Source of the DNA: Leptospira langatensis
GTDB lineage: Bacteria > Spirochaetota > Leptospiria > Leptospirales > Leptospiraceae
Assembly (NCBI RefSeq): GCF_004770615.1
Contig: NZ_RQER01000001.1
Span: forward strand, 576,894 to 640,893
Reading direction: 5' to 3'
DNA: 64,000 bases
Under the pieces are notes generated by a model. It did not search any database. It saw only the letters and a program-made list of their open reading frames with translations, and was not told where the DNA came from. The position numbers were made by a program, and so were the translations under genes. Positions 26,652-35,940 of this stretch are shown one piece after another (positions within the stretch are counted from its first letter, which is position 1; every line of letters starts with the position of its first letter).

Positions 26652-27362
26652 TTACGGGATCAGATCTCTTAAAGTTTTGATTTCTTCGGCGGAGAAGAAC
26701 TCTTTGTATTCTTTTTCGATCTGGGCTTTTACCTTAGAACTGAAATAATCCACTCTTCTCGTGAAAGGTTGCTTCTTGTAGGCTTCCTTCCATTGCACTA
26801 CGAAGCCTCCTTTGGGAGGGGCTTCTCTTTCGTCGGTCAATTCCCAGATCACCGCGCCGCCGATCTTCTTATCATCCAAGGTCTCTTTCTTAGGTTTGCC
26901 GTACTTGTTCTCTAATTTGTTCTGTACGTCTTTTCCTGGAAGGTAACGGAAGGAAACTCCTACGGAGAAAAGTTTTCCGGGTTCGATATGTTCGTCTTCG
27001 TCCGGATTCGCAGCGGGTCTTTCCGGTCTGGCTTGCTTGTCTTTTGGACGGGAATCCAAAACCAATTTTGGTGTGGAATAAAATCGGTATAAATACATGA
27101 TCCCGTTTCTACGAACGAGTAAGGACTTCTCCTTATCTTCGTGGACTACTTCTATCTTTTCATCGCTTTGTGGGTTGGCTGCTAGGGAGAGAAATTTATC
27201 TCGGACCTGGGCATAAGAAGCTTCCCAGGAGACTTCGGCAAATCCATCCAGAGTCGGCTTGGAACCGTTTGCTCTAGTTCCGTCTCCCGGAAACTGAGAA
27301 AACACGGAACTCCAAGGAAGGAGTAAGGATAGGATGAATACGGAGATGGATTGCCCTTTCAT
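26652..27362 (-). CDS. Exported hypothetical protein, 236 aa
   Basis: I do not recognise the function. ATG 27362 gives a clean signal peptide (MKGQSISVFILSLLLPWSSVFSQ), so the in-frame start 18 bases upstream is less likely. The mature part has a WEASYAQVRDKF motif and a conserved-looking GVSFRYLPGKDVQNKLENKYGKPKKE stretch that resembles small periplasmic proteins testing substrate with repeated Lys-rich helices; no catalytic motif. It is the fourth gene of the leftward purN-purH cluster, 45 bases after the membrane protein gene, and likely Leptospira-specific. Confidence 0.7.
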   Translation of the reverse strand: MKGQSISVFILSLLLPWSSVFSQFPGDGTRANGSKPTLDGFAEVSWEASYAQVRDKFLSLAANPQSDEKIEVVHEDKEKSLLVRRNGIMYLYRFYSTPKLVLDSRPKDKQARPERPAANPDEDEHIEPGKLFSVGVSFRYLPGKDVQNKLENKYGKPKKETLDDKKIGGAVIWELTDEREAPPKGGFVVQWKEAYKKQPFTRRVDYFSSKVKAQIEKEYKEFFSAEEIKTLRDLIP

Positions 27363-27407
27363 AGTTTTACCTATCGGCAAAAAACCGGATTAGAATTAGG
27401 AATCTTC

Positions 27408-28037
27408 CTAATCTTCCTCTAAATCCTGGTCTTCTTCTTCGTCTTTGTCCAGGCGAATTCCGCCGAATTTCACCTTTCCATTCCATCTTAGGATGAGTAG
27501 CACGGAGAGAATTAGGATATTCGGTAATACGAATAGGAATGCAATCTCATGATAGAGTCCATAGACCGCTAGATTGGATGCGATCACGGAGATAAAGATC
27601 CCGCTTAACATAGGGATCTCTTGTGCAAGAAGTCGCGCTAACATAGAGCCGCTATTCGGAGAGATCCTTGCCGCCTTTAAGATCTCGGATGCTAAGAAGG
27701 AATAAAATGCCAGCACAAGTACCGGCATAATGAAAGAAAGAAAGAAGTAGTTTCCAAAGGAGTCCGTATAATGAGGGGATCCGATCAGACCTCCCATTAG
27801 GGTCCAAACATAGGAGAAGAAGGCGGAGATCCCGAAGGCAATCATCCCGTATTGGAGACTGCCTCCTATCTCAAAAATGGAAACAAGCTTAGAAGGAATG
27901 ATCCTTGCCCAATCCGTCAGTTCTGTCTTTTCGAATGTGTCCTTCCCACTTAGATGGATCAGTCCGAAATAATAGTCCGCCAAGGAAAGGCTTACTAACG
28001 TGATAACTAAAAAGATCAGGTAAAGAAAGAATTCCAT
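27408..28037 (-). CDS. Integral membrane protein of unknown function
   Basis: A 209-residue inner-membrane protein with about five hydrophobic helices (residues 3-22, 62-85, 97-115, 140-160 and 165-183) and a charged, strongly acidic C-terminal tail ([13 protein letters not shown]) that should face the cytoplasm. Overall shape recalls Yip1-like proteins but no signature is certain. It starts 1 base after the purH stop, so translation is coupled to purH; a purine link is only positional. Confidence 0.7.
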   Translation of the reverse strand: MEFFLYLIFLVITLVSLSLADYYFGLIHLSGKDTFEKTELTDWARIIPSKLVSIFEIGGSLQYGMIAFGISAFFSYVWTLMGGLIGSPHYTDSFGNYFFLSFIMPVLVLAFYSFLASEILKAARISPNSGSMLARLLAQEIPMLSGIFISVIASNLAVYGLYHEIAFLFVLPNILILSVLLILRWNGKVKFGGIRLDKDEEEDQDLEED

Positions 28038-28038
28038 C

Positions 28039-29580
28039 TCAGTGTCTAAAATGCCTCATTCCGGTGAACACCATGATCAGTCCATGCTCGTCTGCTGCCT
28101 TGATCACTTCCTCGTCTCGGATCGAGCCGCCAGGTTGAATGATCGCCTTAGCGCCTACTTTTGCGATCGCATCGATCCCGTCCCTAAAAGGAAAGAAGGC
28201 GTCGCTTGCCACATAGGAGCCTACGACGGACAATCCCACATTCAGAGCCTTGCTTGCGCCTAACTGCACTGAATCCACTCTGGACATTTGTCCGGCCCCG
28301 ATCCCGAGAGTCGCATTCTCTTCGGTATATACGATCGCATTCGACTTGATGAACTTCACAGTAGACCAAGCAAACATGAGACCACGAATATCTTCTTCCG
28401 TCGGTTGTTTCTTAGAAACCACTTTCAGGTCTTTTTCCGTGATCGTTGCATAGTCTCTATCCTGCAGAAGCATTCCATGATGGATCGGTCTTAGATCCAT
28501 TTCATCCAGGGCTTCTTGGAAATTTGCGATCTCGATCAAACGCACATTCGGTTTCTTAGAGAAATATTCCAGAGCGGCAGGATCGAATTTCTGTGCGATC
28601 ACTCCTTCTACGAATGTCTCTCCGATCAGAACAGCGAGTTCGCCGGTTACCGTTCCCTTGATCCCGATGATACCTCCGAATGCCGAAATAGGATCCGTTC
28701 TTTTGGCCAGACGGAACGCTTCCAGAATATCGTCCGCATAGGCGATCCCGCAAGGATTCAGGTGCTTGATGATACAAACAGTATTGTTCGGAAGAAGAGC
28801 GGAGATATGGAAGGCCGCATCGAAATCCAACATATTATTAAAAGATAATTCTTTTCCTTGGAGAGGAGAGAATTCGCTCTTGGAGAAAAGAGGCTCGTAG
28901 AAAGCGGCACTTTGGTGAGGGTTTTCTCCATAGCGCAGCTTTTGCTTCTTGGTAAAGGAAAGATTTAGGATGTCCGGAAACTTCTCCCCGGCAAGCTTAT
29001 TGAACCAGGAAGAGATTGCCGTATCATAAAGTGCAGTATGGGAGAATGCCTTTCTCATAAGAAGGAAGGATGTATCCGCGTCTACGGACCCATCGTTCAT
29101 CTTCATGGATTCTTCGACAGTTTTGTAGTCGTTCGGATCGGTAACTACGACTGTATGTCTGTAGTTCTTGGAAGCGGAACGGATCATGGAAGGTCCGCCA
29201 ATATCGATATTCTCGATCGCCTCGTCCAATTGAACTCCAGGTTTGGAAACGGTTTGGACGAAAGGATAGAGATTCACAACGACTAGATCGATCTTAGGGA
29301 TCTTCAGTTCCTCCATCTTCTTCTTGTGTTCCGGATTAGAGACCACACCCAAGAGCCCGCCGTGAACCTTTGGATGGAGAGTTTTCACTCTTCCGTCCAG
29401 GATTTCCGGAAAGCCGGTGTAGTCGTCGATTGCGATTGCTTTGATCCCGTTTTCTGTGAGGGTCTTTAGAGTTCCGCCGGTGGAAATGATTTCCACTCCT
29501 TTGGATTCCAGATACTTGGCAAAGCCGATAAGACCTGTCTTATCGCTAACTGAAACGAGGGCGCGGGTGATTTTGATCAT
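28039..29580 (-). CDS. purH: Bifunctional AICAR transformylase / IMP cyclohydrolase
   Basis: PurH carries out the last two steps of IMP synthesis. At 513 residues it has both domains: N-terminal IMP cyclohydrolase ([42 protein letters not shown]) and C-terminal AICAR transformylase with [13 protein letters not shown], the catalytic Lys-His in [10 protein letters not shown], and the terminal [18 protein letters not shown] and FTGMRHFRH. It starts 1 base after the purN stop, so purN-purH is an operon. Confidence 0.97.
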   Translation of the reverse strand: MIKITRALVSVSDKTGLIGFAKYLESKGVEIISTGGTLKTLTENGIKAIAIDDYTGFPEILDGRVKTLHPKVHGGLLGVVSNPEHKKKMEELKIPKIDLVVVNLYPFVQTVSKPGVQLDEAIENIDIGGPSMIRSASKNYRHTVVVTDPNDYKTVEESMKMNDGSVDADTSFLLMRKAFSHTALYDTAISSWFNKLAGEKFPDILNLSFTKKQKLRYGENPHQSAAFYEPLFSKSEFSPLQGKELSFNNMLDFDAAFHISALLPNNTVCIIKHLNPCGIAYADDILEAFRLAKRTDPISAFGGIIGIKGTVTGELAVLIGETFVEGVIAQKFDPAALEYFSKKPNVRLIEIANFQEALDEMDLRPIHHGMLLQDRDYATITEKDLKVVSKKQPTEEDIRGLMFAWSTVKFIKSNAIVYTEENATLGIGAGQMSRVDSVQLGASKALNVGLSVVGSYVASDAFFPFRDGIDAIAKVGAKAIIQPGGSIRDEEVIKAADEHGLIMVFTGMRHFRH

Positions 29581-29581
29581 G

Positions 29582-30220
29582 CTAGAGGATTGAGACCTTC
29601 CTGTCTTTTATGGAGAGCCGATCGTCGCAGAAAAGTCCAACTGCGAGAGGCAGGATTTTATGTTCCTCTTTGAGAATGGCAAGAGTCAATTCTCTTTCCG
29701 TCATCTTCTCCTCGATTTTCACAGTTCCTTGCAAAATGATGGGTCCGGAATCCACTCCCTCGTCCACGAAATGAGCGGTGCAGCCTGCGACCTTGACCCC
29801 GTATTCCAGAGCCTGTTTCTGAGCGTTCAGTCCCGTAAATGCCGGAAGAAGGGAAGGATGGATATTGATGATCCGATTCGGAAAGGCTCGGATGATCTCC
29901 GGCTTTAAGATCCTCATGTATCCGCAGGCAACGATGAGGTCGGGAGAGATCTCTATTAGAGTTCTCAAGAGTTCTGTATGATAGTCTTCTTTTTTGGGGA
30001 AGGATTTGAAGTCCAAGACCTTGGACTGGACCTTGTATTGGGAGGCGAGTTGGATTGCCTGGGCCTGCGGATTATCCGTGACTAAAAAAGCGGGGATTCC
30101 GCGGATTTTTCCCTTTCGGATACAGTTTAGGACCGCTTCAAAATTGCTCCCCCGGCCAGAAGCTAAAAAAACAAGCTTTTTTCTGTTTTTGGGAATCAGA
30201 CTTGCCAAGAATTTTCGCAT
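29582..30220 (-). CDS. purN: Phosphoribosylglycinamide formyltransferase
   Basis: PurN transfers a formyl group from 10-formyltetrahydrofolate to GAR in purine synthesis. ATG 30220 gives 212 residues and places [13 protein letters not shown] near the N-terminus as usual; the longer frame reaching 30301 would cross the divergent fliS start. Catalytic residues are present: Asn and His in [12 protein letters not shown] and Asp in [13 protein letters not shown]. First gene of the leftward purine operon. Its promoter must lie in the 74 bases shared with fliS. Confidence 0.95.
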   Translation of the reverse strand: MRKFLASLIPKNRKKLVFLASGRGSNFEAVLNCIRKGKIRGIPAFLVTDNPQAQAIQLASQYKVQSKVLDFKSFPKKEDYHTELLRTLIEISPDLIVACGYMRILKPEIIRAFPNRIINIHPSLLPAFTGLNAQKQALEYGVKVAGCTAHFVDEGVDSGPIILQGTVKIEEKMTERELTLAILKEEHKILPLAVGLFCDDRLSIKDRKVSIL

Positions 30221-30294
30221 CCGATACGCTAAGAATTGCCAGTCCACGTTAAGGCGGTCCGGGAATTTGTCGAAGAGTATTTCAGGAGAGACAC

Positions 30295-30747
30295 ATGTCA
30301 CTTGCCAGAAAATCGACGGCTTCGGTCGAACAGTACAAATCCAATGAAATTTCTACTGTAAGTCAGGGAAAGCTCATCGTAATGCTATATGAAGGAGCCA
30401 TTCGCTTCTTAAACGTAGCCATCGAGAACAACACACCCCGCAAGTACGACGTGGTGAACAATCATATTCTCAAAGCACAAGAAATCATCACCGAGCTTAT
30501 GCTGGCCTTGAACATGGAAAATGGGGGAGAGGTCGCAAACAATCTGCTCGGAATTTATGTTTATATCAAAAAGCGCCTTCTCGAAGCAAATATGAAGAAG
30601 GATACCGAGATCCTACAAGAGATCATCAAGTATCTGGAAGATCTAAAAGCGGCTTGGGAAGAGATCGAGAAGAAGGAAAAGGCCGCTTCCGTAGTGCAAA
30701 TGCCAAGTCCAGCCTCCAGAGGCACAGGGCTCTCACTCCAAGGTTAA
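30295..30747 (+). CDS. fliS: Flagellin export chaperone FliS
   Basis: FliS binds the C-terminus of flagellin and delivers it to the flagellar export gate. The 150-residue protein has the family pattern YKSNEISTVSQGKLIVMLYEGAIRFL, the helix KAQEIITELMLALNMENGGE, and LLGIYVYIKKRLLEAN. A C-terminal extension of about 25 residues rich in Pro and Ser is not usual. Strong Shine-Dalgarno AGGAG at 30284-30288. It begins a three-gene unit with a FlgN-like and a J-domain gene. Confidence 0.93.
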   Translation: MSLARKSTASVEQYKSNEISTVSQGKLIVMLYEGAIRFLNVAIENNTPRKYDVVNNHILKAQEIITELMLALNMENGGEVANNLLGIYVYIKKRLLEANMKKDTEILQEIIKYLEDLKAAWEEIEKKEKAASVVQMPSPASRGTGLSLQG

Positions 30748-30768
30748 AAAGGCAGAGGGAGCGAAAAT

Positions 30769-31209
30769 ATGCCAATGAGTATTCTCCCTTCCAAGCATCT
30801 AAACTCCATGGAAGATAAACTCGCTTCTCTCTATCAGGGAAAGCTTTCCCTTTTGGATGAGCTGATCTCCCTGCAAAAACGCCAACTAGAGGTCCTCGGT
30901 TTCGGGGACGGGGAAGGCGCCGCCAAATTAGAATCCAAGAATTCGGACCTGGTCGAAAAGATGAGAAGTCTAGACCGTAAGATCGCGCAATTGGAGGAAT
31001 CTGCTCCTCAGTCCTTGAATATCATTCGCTTATCCGACGAGATGTTCCAAAAATTGGAAGAATCCAGGGAATTGAATTCTAAGGTAGGCGATAAGATGGA
31101 AGAGATCTTACATGAGTATAGAAAGGAACTCAACCAAGTCCAAGTAAAGATCCAACTCAAGAAATTTCTAACTCATAGGAAGCAAGATTGGAAGACGGGG
31201 ACCTGCTAA
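30769..31209 (+). CDS. FlgN-like flagellar chaperone candidate
   Basis: A 146-residue all-helical, coiled-coil-rich protein with heptad-like Leu/Ile spacing throughout (LASLYQGKLSLLDELISLQKRQLEVL, MRSLDRKIAQLEES). This resembles FlgN/FliT-type export chaperones, which deliver hook-associated proteins, and the position right after fliS supports it. No strict signature, so the call is inference from fold and context. It overlaps the next gene by 22 bases. Confidence 0.6.
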   Translation: MPMSILPSKHLNSMEDKLASLYQGKLSLLDELISLQKRQLEVLGFGDGEGAAKLESKNSDLVEKMRSLDRKIAQLEESAPQSLNIIRLSDEMFQKLEESRELNSKVGDKMEEILHEYRKELNQVQVKIQLKKFLTHRKQDWKTGTC

Positions 31210-31670
31210 GTCGAGCCCTGGACTTTTACGGACTTCCCAAAAAATTCGACGCCGATCTAGTTCGCACTCGATTCAGAGAACTGTCCAGAAAATACCATCC
31301 CGATTCGGGAGAATACGAAACGGATCTCCTTTTCAAGGAGCTAGTCCAATTGAGGGATGTGCTTCTTTCTTCTTTGGAGAAGGAAAGTTTATCTTCTTCT
31401 TATAAAAGCAGAGAAGATAAGGAAGGATTTTCTTTTTATAAGTCTGCGAAGCAAAGAGCTGCTGAGGCGCTCGAAAAATATTTTCAGTTCACGGAAGGAA
31501 ATCCGGTCTTTTTAAAAAGCGAAGACAATCCCGCCCTTGTAAAACTCAGAGAGGAGTTGGGTTCCGCTCGCAAGGAATTGAACGAGTTTTTGGTATCCTA
31601 TCCCCAAAGTATTTGGAAAGACGATGCGGAGAAGACGGTCCAAAAACTTTCGGTTTGGTTTAAGGATTAA
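31188..31670 (+). CDS. J-domain protein linked to flagellar chaperones
   Basis: A 160-residue protein with a J domain at residues about 8-60 (LSRALDFYGLPKKFDADLVRTRFRELSRKYHPDSGEYE is its core region); the HPD that triggers DnaK ATPase is at residues 37-39. The C-terminal 80 residues are helical and charged, without DnaJ zinc fingers, so it would be a class III co-chaperone. Start is TTG 31188 with AGGAAG upstream, inside the end of the FlgN-like gene. Its stop shares TTAA (31667-31670) with the convergent lipoprotein gene. Confidence 0.8.
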   Translation: MEDGDLLSRALDFYGLPKKFDADLVRTRFRELSRKYHPDSGEYETDLLFKELVQLRDVLLSSLEKESLSSSYKSREDKEGFSFYKSAKQRAAEALEKYFQFTEGNPVFLKSEDNPALVKLREELGSARKELNEFLVSYPQSIWKDDAEKTVQKLSVWFKD

Positions 31671-32179
31671 GGTACCTTCATCGTATTGGAAGGCATGGAG
31701 AATACATAAATATCCCGTGTGCCTGTATTCAGATCCAAACTGATAACGGAAGATCTAAGAGTGATATATTCTCCGGAAGTTAAGGTCGCTACGATCTTGC
31801 AGACCCTTTTTTGATTTTCTCCCGCCCCTGGCACCGCTAACGGTCCCGCTGTAGGACTTACTTCGATAGAATACTCAATAGGTTGGTTCGGGATCAATGC
31901 TAACGGTTTTTGGCAGGGAAAGCCGCTCGCAAAATCGGAAGGATTTCGGGAGGCATCTGCAGTCGCGCCCACATATAAAGTATACCCGCCAAAGAAGGAC
32001 TCAGGGTTTCCTGCTCTTAAGCGAAGCTCGTATCCTGTTGCGATCGGAGTCACTCCTATGATCGTAGGAGGAGTAGTAATGATCCTATTCGAAGAATAAT
32101 TATTGCAAGAGAGGATGAGAAGAAGGATGGAAAATATGTGAAAGATGCTAAGGCCTCTTTCCTTTAAAAAAAAGTTCAT
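31667..32179 (-). CDS. Putative lipoprotein, 170 aa
   Basis: Unknown function. The signal peptide ends in a clear lipobox (ILLLILSC, lipidated Cys25). The mature part reads like an immunoglobulin/fibronectin-type beta domain (PPTIIGVTPIATGYELRLRA, GGYTLYVGAT). Two further cysteines could form a disulfide. The ATG directly follows the HNH stop codon (TAAATG), so the genes are coupled. Its own stop is shared in TTAA with the J-domain gene. Confidence 0.75.
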   Translation of the reverse strand: MNFFLKERGLSIFHIFSILLLILSCNNYSSNRIITTPPTIIGVTPIATGYELRLRAGNPESFFGGYTLYVGATADASRNPSDFASGFPCQKPLALIPNQPIEYSIEVSPTAGPLAVPGAGENQKRVCKIVATLTSGEYITLRSSVISLDLNTGTRDIYVFSMPSNTMKVP

Positions 32180-32731
32180 TTATCTAAGAATATAATCCGC
32201 CCAGCCGAATTTTTCGACCAATTGATCGGATACGGAAAACTGTGAAAAACGTCTCTTGTTTGTCGATCTATTTTCCGGGATCTCCCATTTCAACTCTTGG
32301 AGGAGTTTATTCCCCTTTTTGGTATTGCAGTCCCTACAAGCAGTAACCAGGTTCTCCCAAGTGTGATAATCTCTAGGTTTTCTTTCTTTAGGAATCTCTT
32401 CCCAGCGGCTTTTGGGGATCACATGGTCCAAGGTAAGTTTAGAAGAGGGAAGTTTGCGTCTACAATACACGCATTCGTGATTGTCTCGTAAGAAAATATT
32501 CTCCCTAGAAAGCTTATATTTTCTTTTCGGGACCTTGTAATAGTCTGTGAGTAGAATGATCCTGGGAGCGGTAAAACGGAGTTTTTCGGAACGGATATAG
32601 AGTTCCTGCTCATCCTTGATGAGTTCGGCCTTCTTTAAGATAAGAAGAATAATAGCGTCTTTGACCGTTCGAATCGCCACCGGAACATAGGTCGCGTTCA
32701 GCACCAACACAGGCTGGGCAAGGACGTCCAT
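32180..32731 (-). CDS. HNH endonuclease family protein
   Basis: A 183-residue HNH nuclease. The zinc/HNH core runs CVYCRRKLPSSKLTLDHVIPKSR ... ENLVTACRDCNTKKGNKLL, with two CxxC pairs, the D-H pair in LDHV and the asparagine in ENL. The N-terminal VLVLNATYVPVAIRTVKDAI block is typical of the widespread single-gene bacterial HNH proteins near housekeeping genes. No methylase or restriction partner lies nearby, so a defence role is not indicated. Divergence from DedA is absent; both are leftward with a 44-base gap. Confidence 0.88.
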   Translation of the reverse strand: MDVLAQPVLVLNATYVPVAIRTVKDAIILLILKKAELIKDEQELYIRSEKLRFTAPRIILLTDYYKVPKRKYKLSRENIFLRDNHECVYCRRKLPSSKLTLDHVIPKSRWEEIPKERKPRDYHTWENLVTACRDCNTKKGNKLLQELKWEIPENRSTNKRRFSQFSVSDQLVEKFGWADYILR

Positions 32732-32775
32732 ATCTAACCAGACAGTACATTGTCACGAAATTATGTCGAGTAAAA

Positions 32776-33408
32776 CTAGGAGTTTTTCGAACGTTTCTTC
32801 CTGAGATATACAAAGGCTACTAGAGCGATTGCAAGAGCTCCTAATAGTACGAATACCGTAATCTGTCCTTGGTGGACCCAGGTCCTAAGTTGATCCAAGT
32901 TCCTTGCACCATAGTTACCAAGATATACCCAGATCGGAACGGAGATGGCTGCCGCAAATGCATCTAAGAGTAAAAAGCGGAAGAAAGAAATCCGATCCGA
33001 AGTACCTGCGGTCAGATAGATCGGCATGCGAAGTCCCGGCATGAAGCGCGCCATGAATACAACCCAGTTCCCATACTGTGAAAATCTTTCTTGGACCTTG
33101 GAAAATCGTTCCGGTGTTAAATACTTTGCTACAAAGGGAAGTTTCAGTACCTTCTCTCCGAAGATCCTTCCGAGTAAGAAAACAGAACCGTCTCCTGCGA
33201 GTACTCCTGCCATTCCTACTGCGAACATTACATGTTCGTTTGCGTATCCTAGTCCTGCCAGAACGCCTCCAGAAACCAAGGAAATATCTTCCGGTATGGG
33301 GAGTCCGAAGCCGCAGAGAAGTAGGGTAAAAAAGACCGCTAGATAAGCGAACTCATGACCGAACTTGGAAAAGAAATTTACTAAATCCGCAATATTGACT
33401 AGATCCAT
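32776..33408 (-). CDS. DedA family inner-membrane protein
   Basis: A 210-residue protein of the DedA/VTT family, likely involved in lipid-carrier recycling and proton-motive-force homeostasis. Motifs: GLPIPEDISLVSGGVLAG, FGEKVLKLPFVAKYL, and the signature ARFMPGLRMPIYLTAG. Around five hydrophobic stretches and a basic C-terminus (YLRKKRSKNS). The glycine/proline-rich re-entrant loop motifs are intact. ATG at 33408. A divergent gap of 181 bases separates it from dgt and holds no certain element. Confidence 0.92.
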   Translation of the reverse strand: MDLVNIADLVNFFSKFGHEFAYLAVFFTLLLCGFGLPIPEDISLVSGGVLAGLGYANEHVMFAVGMAGVLAGDGSVFLLGRIFGEKVLKLPFVAKYLTPERFSKVQERFSQYGNWVVFMARFMPGLRMPIYLTAGTSDRISFFRFLLLDAFAAAISVPIWVYLGNYGARNLDQLRTWVHQGQITVFVLLGALAIALVAFVYLRKKRSKNS

Positions 33409-33589
33409 TCGTATTTAAAACTTAGCCTCGGAGAATTCCACCAGTGAATCTTTTCTACTGCAATTGGGAATCGAAAAAAGGGATCCGACTGGGTTTCAGA
33501 TTAGAATCCGCGGCTTTTATTTTCTTCCTATATTCTTCGTATTTAGTTTGGCTTGCTTCCGACTGATTTTAATTCCATATTGGTAATCC

Positions 33590-34753
33590 GTGCAAAGAGA
33601 TAGGAATCAGATCATTCAGGCAGAAAATTCTTTACTCGCATCCTATGCGGTACGTCAGGACGAGACCGGTGCTCGGGTCTATCCCGAGGAGGAGCATCCG
33701 TATCGGATCCCTCTGCAAAGGGACCGGGATAGAGTAGTTCATTCCAGTGCATTCAAACGATTGCAATATAAGACGCAGGTTTTTGTTTATTCCGTCGGAG
33801 AGAATTACAGAAATCGACTCACTCATACTCTAGAAGTAGCTGGAATTTCGAGGACCATGGCAACCGCTCTCGGATTGAATTCCCTTCTTGCAGAAACGAT
33901 CGCTTTGGCTCACGATCTGGGCCACACTCCCTTCGGTCATGCTGGTCAGGATATGCTCTCCGACCTAATGAAGGACTTCGGAGGATTCGAGCATAATAAG
34001 CAGTCATTACGGATCGTTACCATTTTAGAAACACGTTATCCGTCCTTTCCTGGATTGAATCTATGCGAAGAGACCATCAAAGGAATGATGAAGCATGGGG
34101 CTGAATATTCCGGATCGAATTTAGGCCAAAAAAGAAAAGAAGAAGGTCCTACGCTGGAAGCGCAATGTGCGGATGTGGCCGACGAGATCGCATACACCAG
34201 CCATGATATAGACGACGGCTTGGAAATGGGTTATTTGAAATTAGGGGAACTCAAGGATCTGTCCCTTTGGTCGGATGCTGTCCGTAAGATCAAAGAAGAA
34301 TACCCGGATCTAAGTGAAAAGGTATTCATTCGGTCGGTAATCCGAGAACTTACGAACGGAATGGTTTCCAATATGATCCGCACGATAGAATCCCGCATTC
34401 ATGATTGGAAGATCTCCACCAGGGAAGATCTTAACCTCCATTACCAAGAAGGAAAGAGGATCGCCACCTACGAACCGGAATACGGGGAGAAAGTCAGGGA
34501 GCTAAAGTCTTTCTTATACAAGACATTGTACAGACATCCTTCCGTGGTTGTGACGAGCGATAGGGGAAGAGACATTATAGAATCCTTATTCTTTCATTTT
34601 AGAAAACAGCCTGAATCCATTCCGGAAACATATAGGCAAAGAATTGGAAGCGAGGGTTTAGAACGATGCGTTTGCGATTTTGTGGCCGGAATGACCGATC
34701 GATACGCAGAGGAAATAGCTCATAGCATCGGATTTAAGACCCAGATACATTAA
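33590..34753 (+). CDS. dgt: Deoxyguanosinetriphosphate triphosphohydrolase-like protein
   Basis: A 387-residue HD-superfamily dNTPase that cuts dNTPs to deoxynucleoside and triphosphate. Metal-binding HD residues are in RLTHTLEVAG, AHDLGHTPFGHAG and ADEIAYTSHDIDDGLE; the N-terminal SSAFKRLQYKTQVF is the classical dGTPase signature. The start is GTG 33590, with no strong Shine-Dalgarno. Preference for dGTP cannot be proved by sequence; many type-2 homologues are promiscuous. Some HD-dNTPases act in phage defence, but nothing nearby supports that here. Confidence 0.93.
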   Translation: MQRDRNQIIQAENSLLASYAVRQDETGARVYPEEEHPYRIPLQRDRDRVVHSSAFKRLQYKTQVFVYSVGENYRNRLTHTLEVAGISRTMATALGLNSLLAETIALAHDLGHTPFGHAGQDMLSDLMKDFGGFEHNKQSLRIVTILETRYPSFPGLNLCEETIKGMMKHGAEYSGSNLGQKRKEEGPTLEAQCADVADEIAYTSHDIDDGLEMGYLKLGELKDLSLWSDAVRKIKEEYPDLSEKVFIRSVIRELTNGMVSNMIRTIESRIHDWKISTREDLNLHYQEGKRIATYEPEYGEKVRELKSFLYKTLYRHPSVVVTSDRGRDIIESLFFHFRKQPESIPETYRQRIGSEGLERCVCDFVAGMTDRYAEEIAHSIGFKTQIH

Positions 34754-34768
34754 GGGTCTTAAGGCTTT
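34734..34768 (+). terminator. Hairpin overlapping the dgt stop codon
   Basis: Perfect 9-bp inverted repeat TTAAGACCC (34734-34742) / GGGTCTTAA (34754-34762) spanning the TAA stop, followed by GGCTTTT. The T-run is short, so termination is likely weak. It may also stop or slow the last ribosome. Confidence 0.5.
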
Positions 34769-34827
34769 TGTCAGATCTGCATTTCCCAGTTTGTTCCCGT
34801 CGATTCGGAACCTAAGGGAGATCGATT

Positions 34828-35940
34828 TCATTGTATAGATCGAATTACTTCCGTTAAGGCTAGGATCAGATCGTCTACTTCTTCTTCCGTTGTGAATAGT
34901 CCGGTGGAGATCCGAATGGCGCGTAACGCTTCTTCTTTCGTATAACCCATGGCGAGCAGGGAAGGCGCTGCTTCTCTGGATCTGGACTTGCAGGAAGAAC
35001 CTGTGGACAATGCGAATCCTTTTTCTTCCATTCCCATCATGAAGAAGTCCAGATCGTCAAATGGCAAAAGAGCAAACGTAGTGGAATGCAATCTGGGAGA
35101 AGACTCAGCGACTATCTTGGCTCCCAGGCTATTCAGACAGTTCTCTATCTTCTCTTGGAATTTTTGCAAACGTAGATCCTTCTTATCCATTTCTTGGAAT
35201 TGGATCCGGGCTGCTTCGGAGAGTGCGAGTATTGCCGGTGAGTTTTCTGTTCCGGCTCTATGGCCATTCTCCTGATTTCCGCCCTGGAAGAGGCCTCCTT
35301 CCTTTAAGAACTTCGGTCGGAACCATAGAACGGAGGAGCCGAGCCCTGCTCCAATTTTATGCCCGGAGAATGTGAATCCATCTAACAGAGAGAAGGGGAC
35401 TCGGATCTTCCCGAAGGATTGGATGATGTCGGAGAAGAAGGGGACCTTGTATTTCGCGCAAAGTTCGGAGATCTTTTCTATCGGCTGGAGGACTCCCGTT
35501 TCATTCCCCGCATGGATGATACATACTGGACCGGGAGCCTCTTGTAAGAAAGAATCCAGTTGAGTGAGAGAGATTAGGCCTGACTTATCCGTTTGCAGGA
35601 CTTGCACTGGGATCTTTGCGCTTTCAAATGCGGAATACATTGAAGAATGCTCGAAAGGAGAAAGATACACGATCTCAGGGTGTATGGTTTTGATAAAATA
35701 TGCCAAAGAATAATTGGCTTCGGTCCCGGAGGAAACGAAAACGAACCCTTTCGGGTCGCAACCGGTAAGAGAGCTTAAGGATTTTCTAGCTTCCTCTATC
35801 CTTCCTTGCCTGGCCAAGGAAAATCGAGTCGGTCCGGAAGGATTGAAGAAGTCCTCCTCATATTCCGAGAACACTTTTGTAAGTAGGCCTGGAAGCGGAG
35901 GATGAGTAGCGTTATAGTCGAAATACTTAATTCTTTTCAT
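34828..35940 (-). CDS. Cysteine desulfurase-like class V aminotransferase (NifS/IscS type)
   Basis: A 370-residue PLP enzyme that would remove sulfur from cysteine for Fe-S or thiolated products. It has KYFDYNATHPPLPGL, FVSSGTEANYSLAYF, HAGNETGVLQPIEKI, the Schiff-base lysine in TFSGHKIGAGLG and the catalytic Cys in STGSSCKSRSREAAPSLLAMG. ATG 35940 is chosen because the N-terminus then begins MKRIKYFDYNATHP as in the family; it overlaps the upstream gene by 14 bases. No IscU or ThiI neighbour is seen, so the sulfur acceptor is unknown. Confidence 0.87.
   Translation of the reverse strand: MKRIKYFDYNATHPPLPGLLTKVFSEYEEDFFNPSGPTRFSLARQGRIEEARKSLSSLTGCDPKGFVFVSSGTEANYSLAYFIKTIHPEIVYLSPFEHSSMYSAFESAKIPVQVLQTDKSGLISLTQLDSFLQEAPGPVCIIHAGNETGVLQPIEKISELCAKYKVPFFSDIIQSFGKIRVPFSLLDGFTFSGHKIGAGLGSSVLWFRPKFLKEGGLFQGGNQENGHRAGTENSPAILALSEAARIQFQEMDKKDLRLQKFQEKIENCLNSLGAKIVAESSPRLHSTTFALLPFDDLDFFMMGMEEKGFALSTGSSCKSRSREAAPSLLAMGYTKEEALRAIRISTGLFTTEEEVDDLILALTEVIRSIQ

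Noticed and set aside
32180..34753. HNH nuclease, DedA and dGTPase as a defence island
   Set aside because: Each belongs to a widespread housekeeping type, there is no methylase, ATPase or abortive effector beside them, and directions differ.
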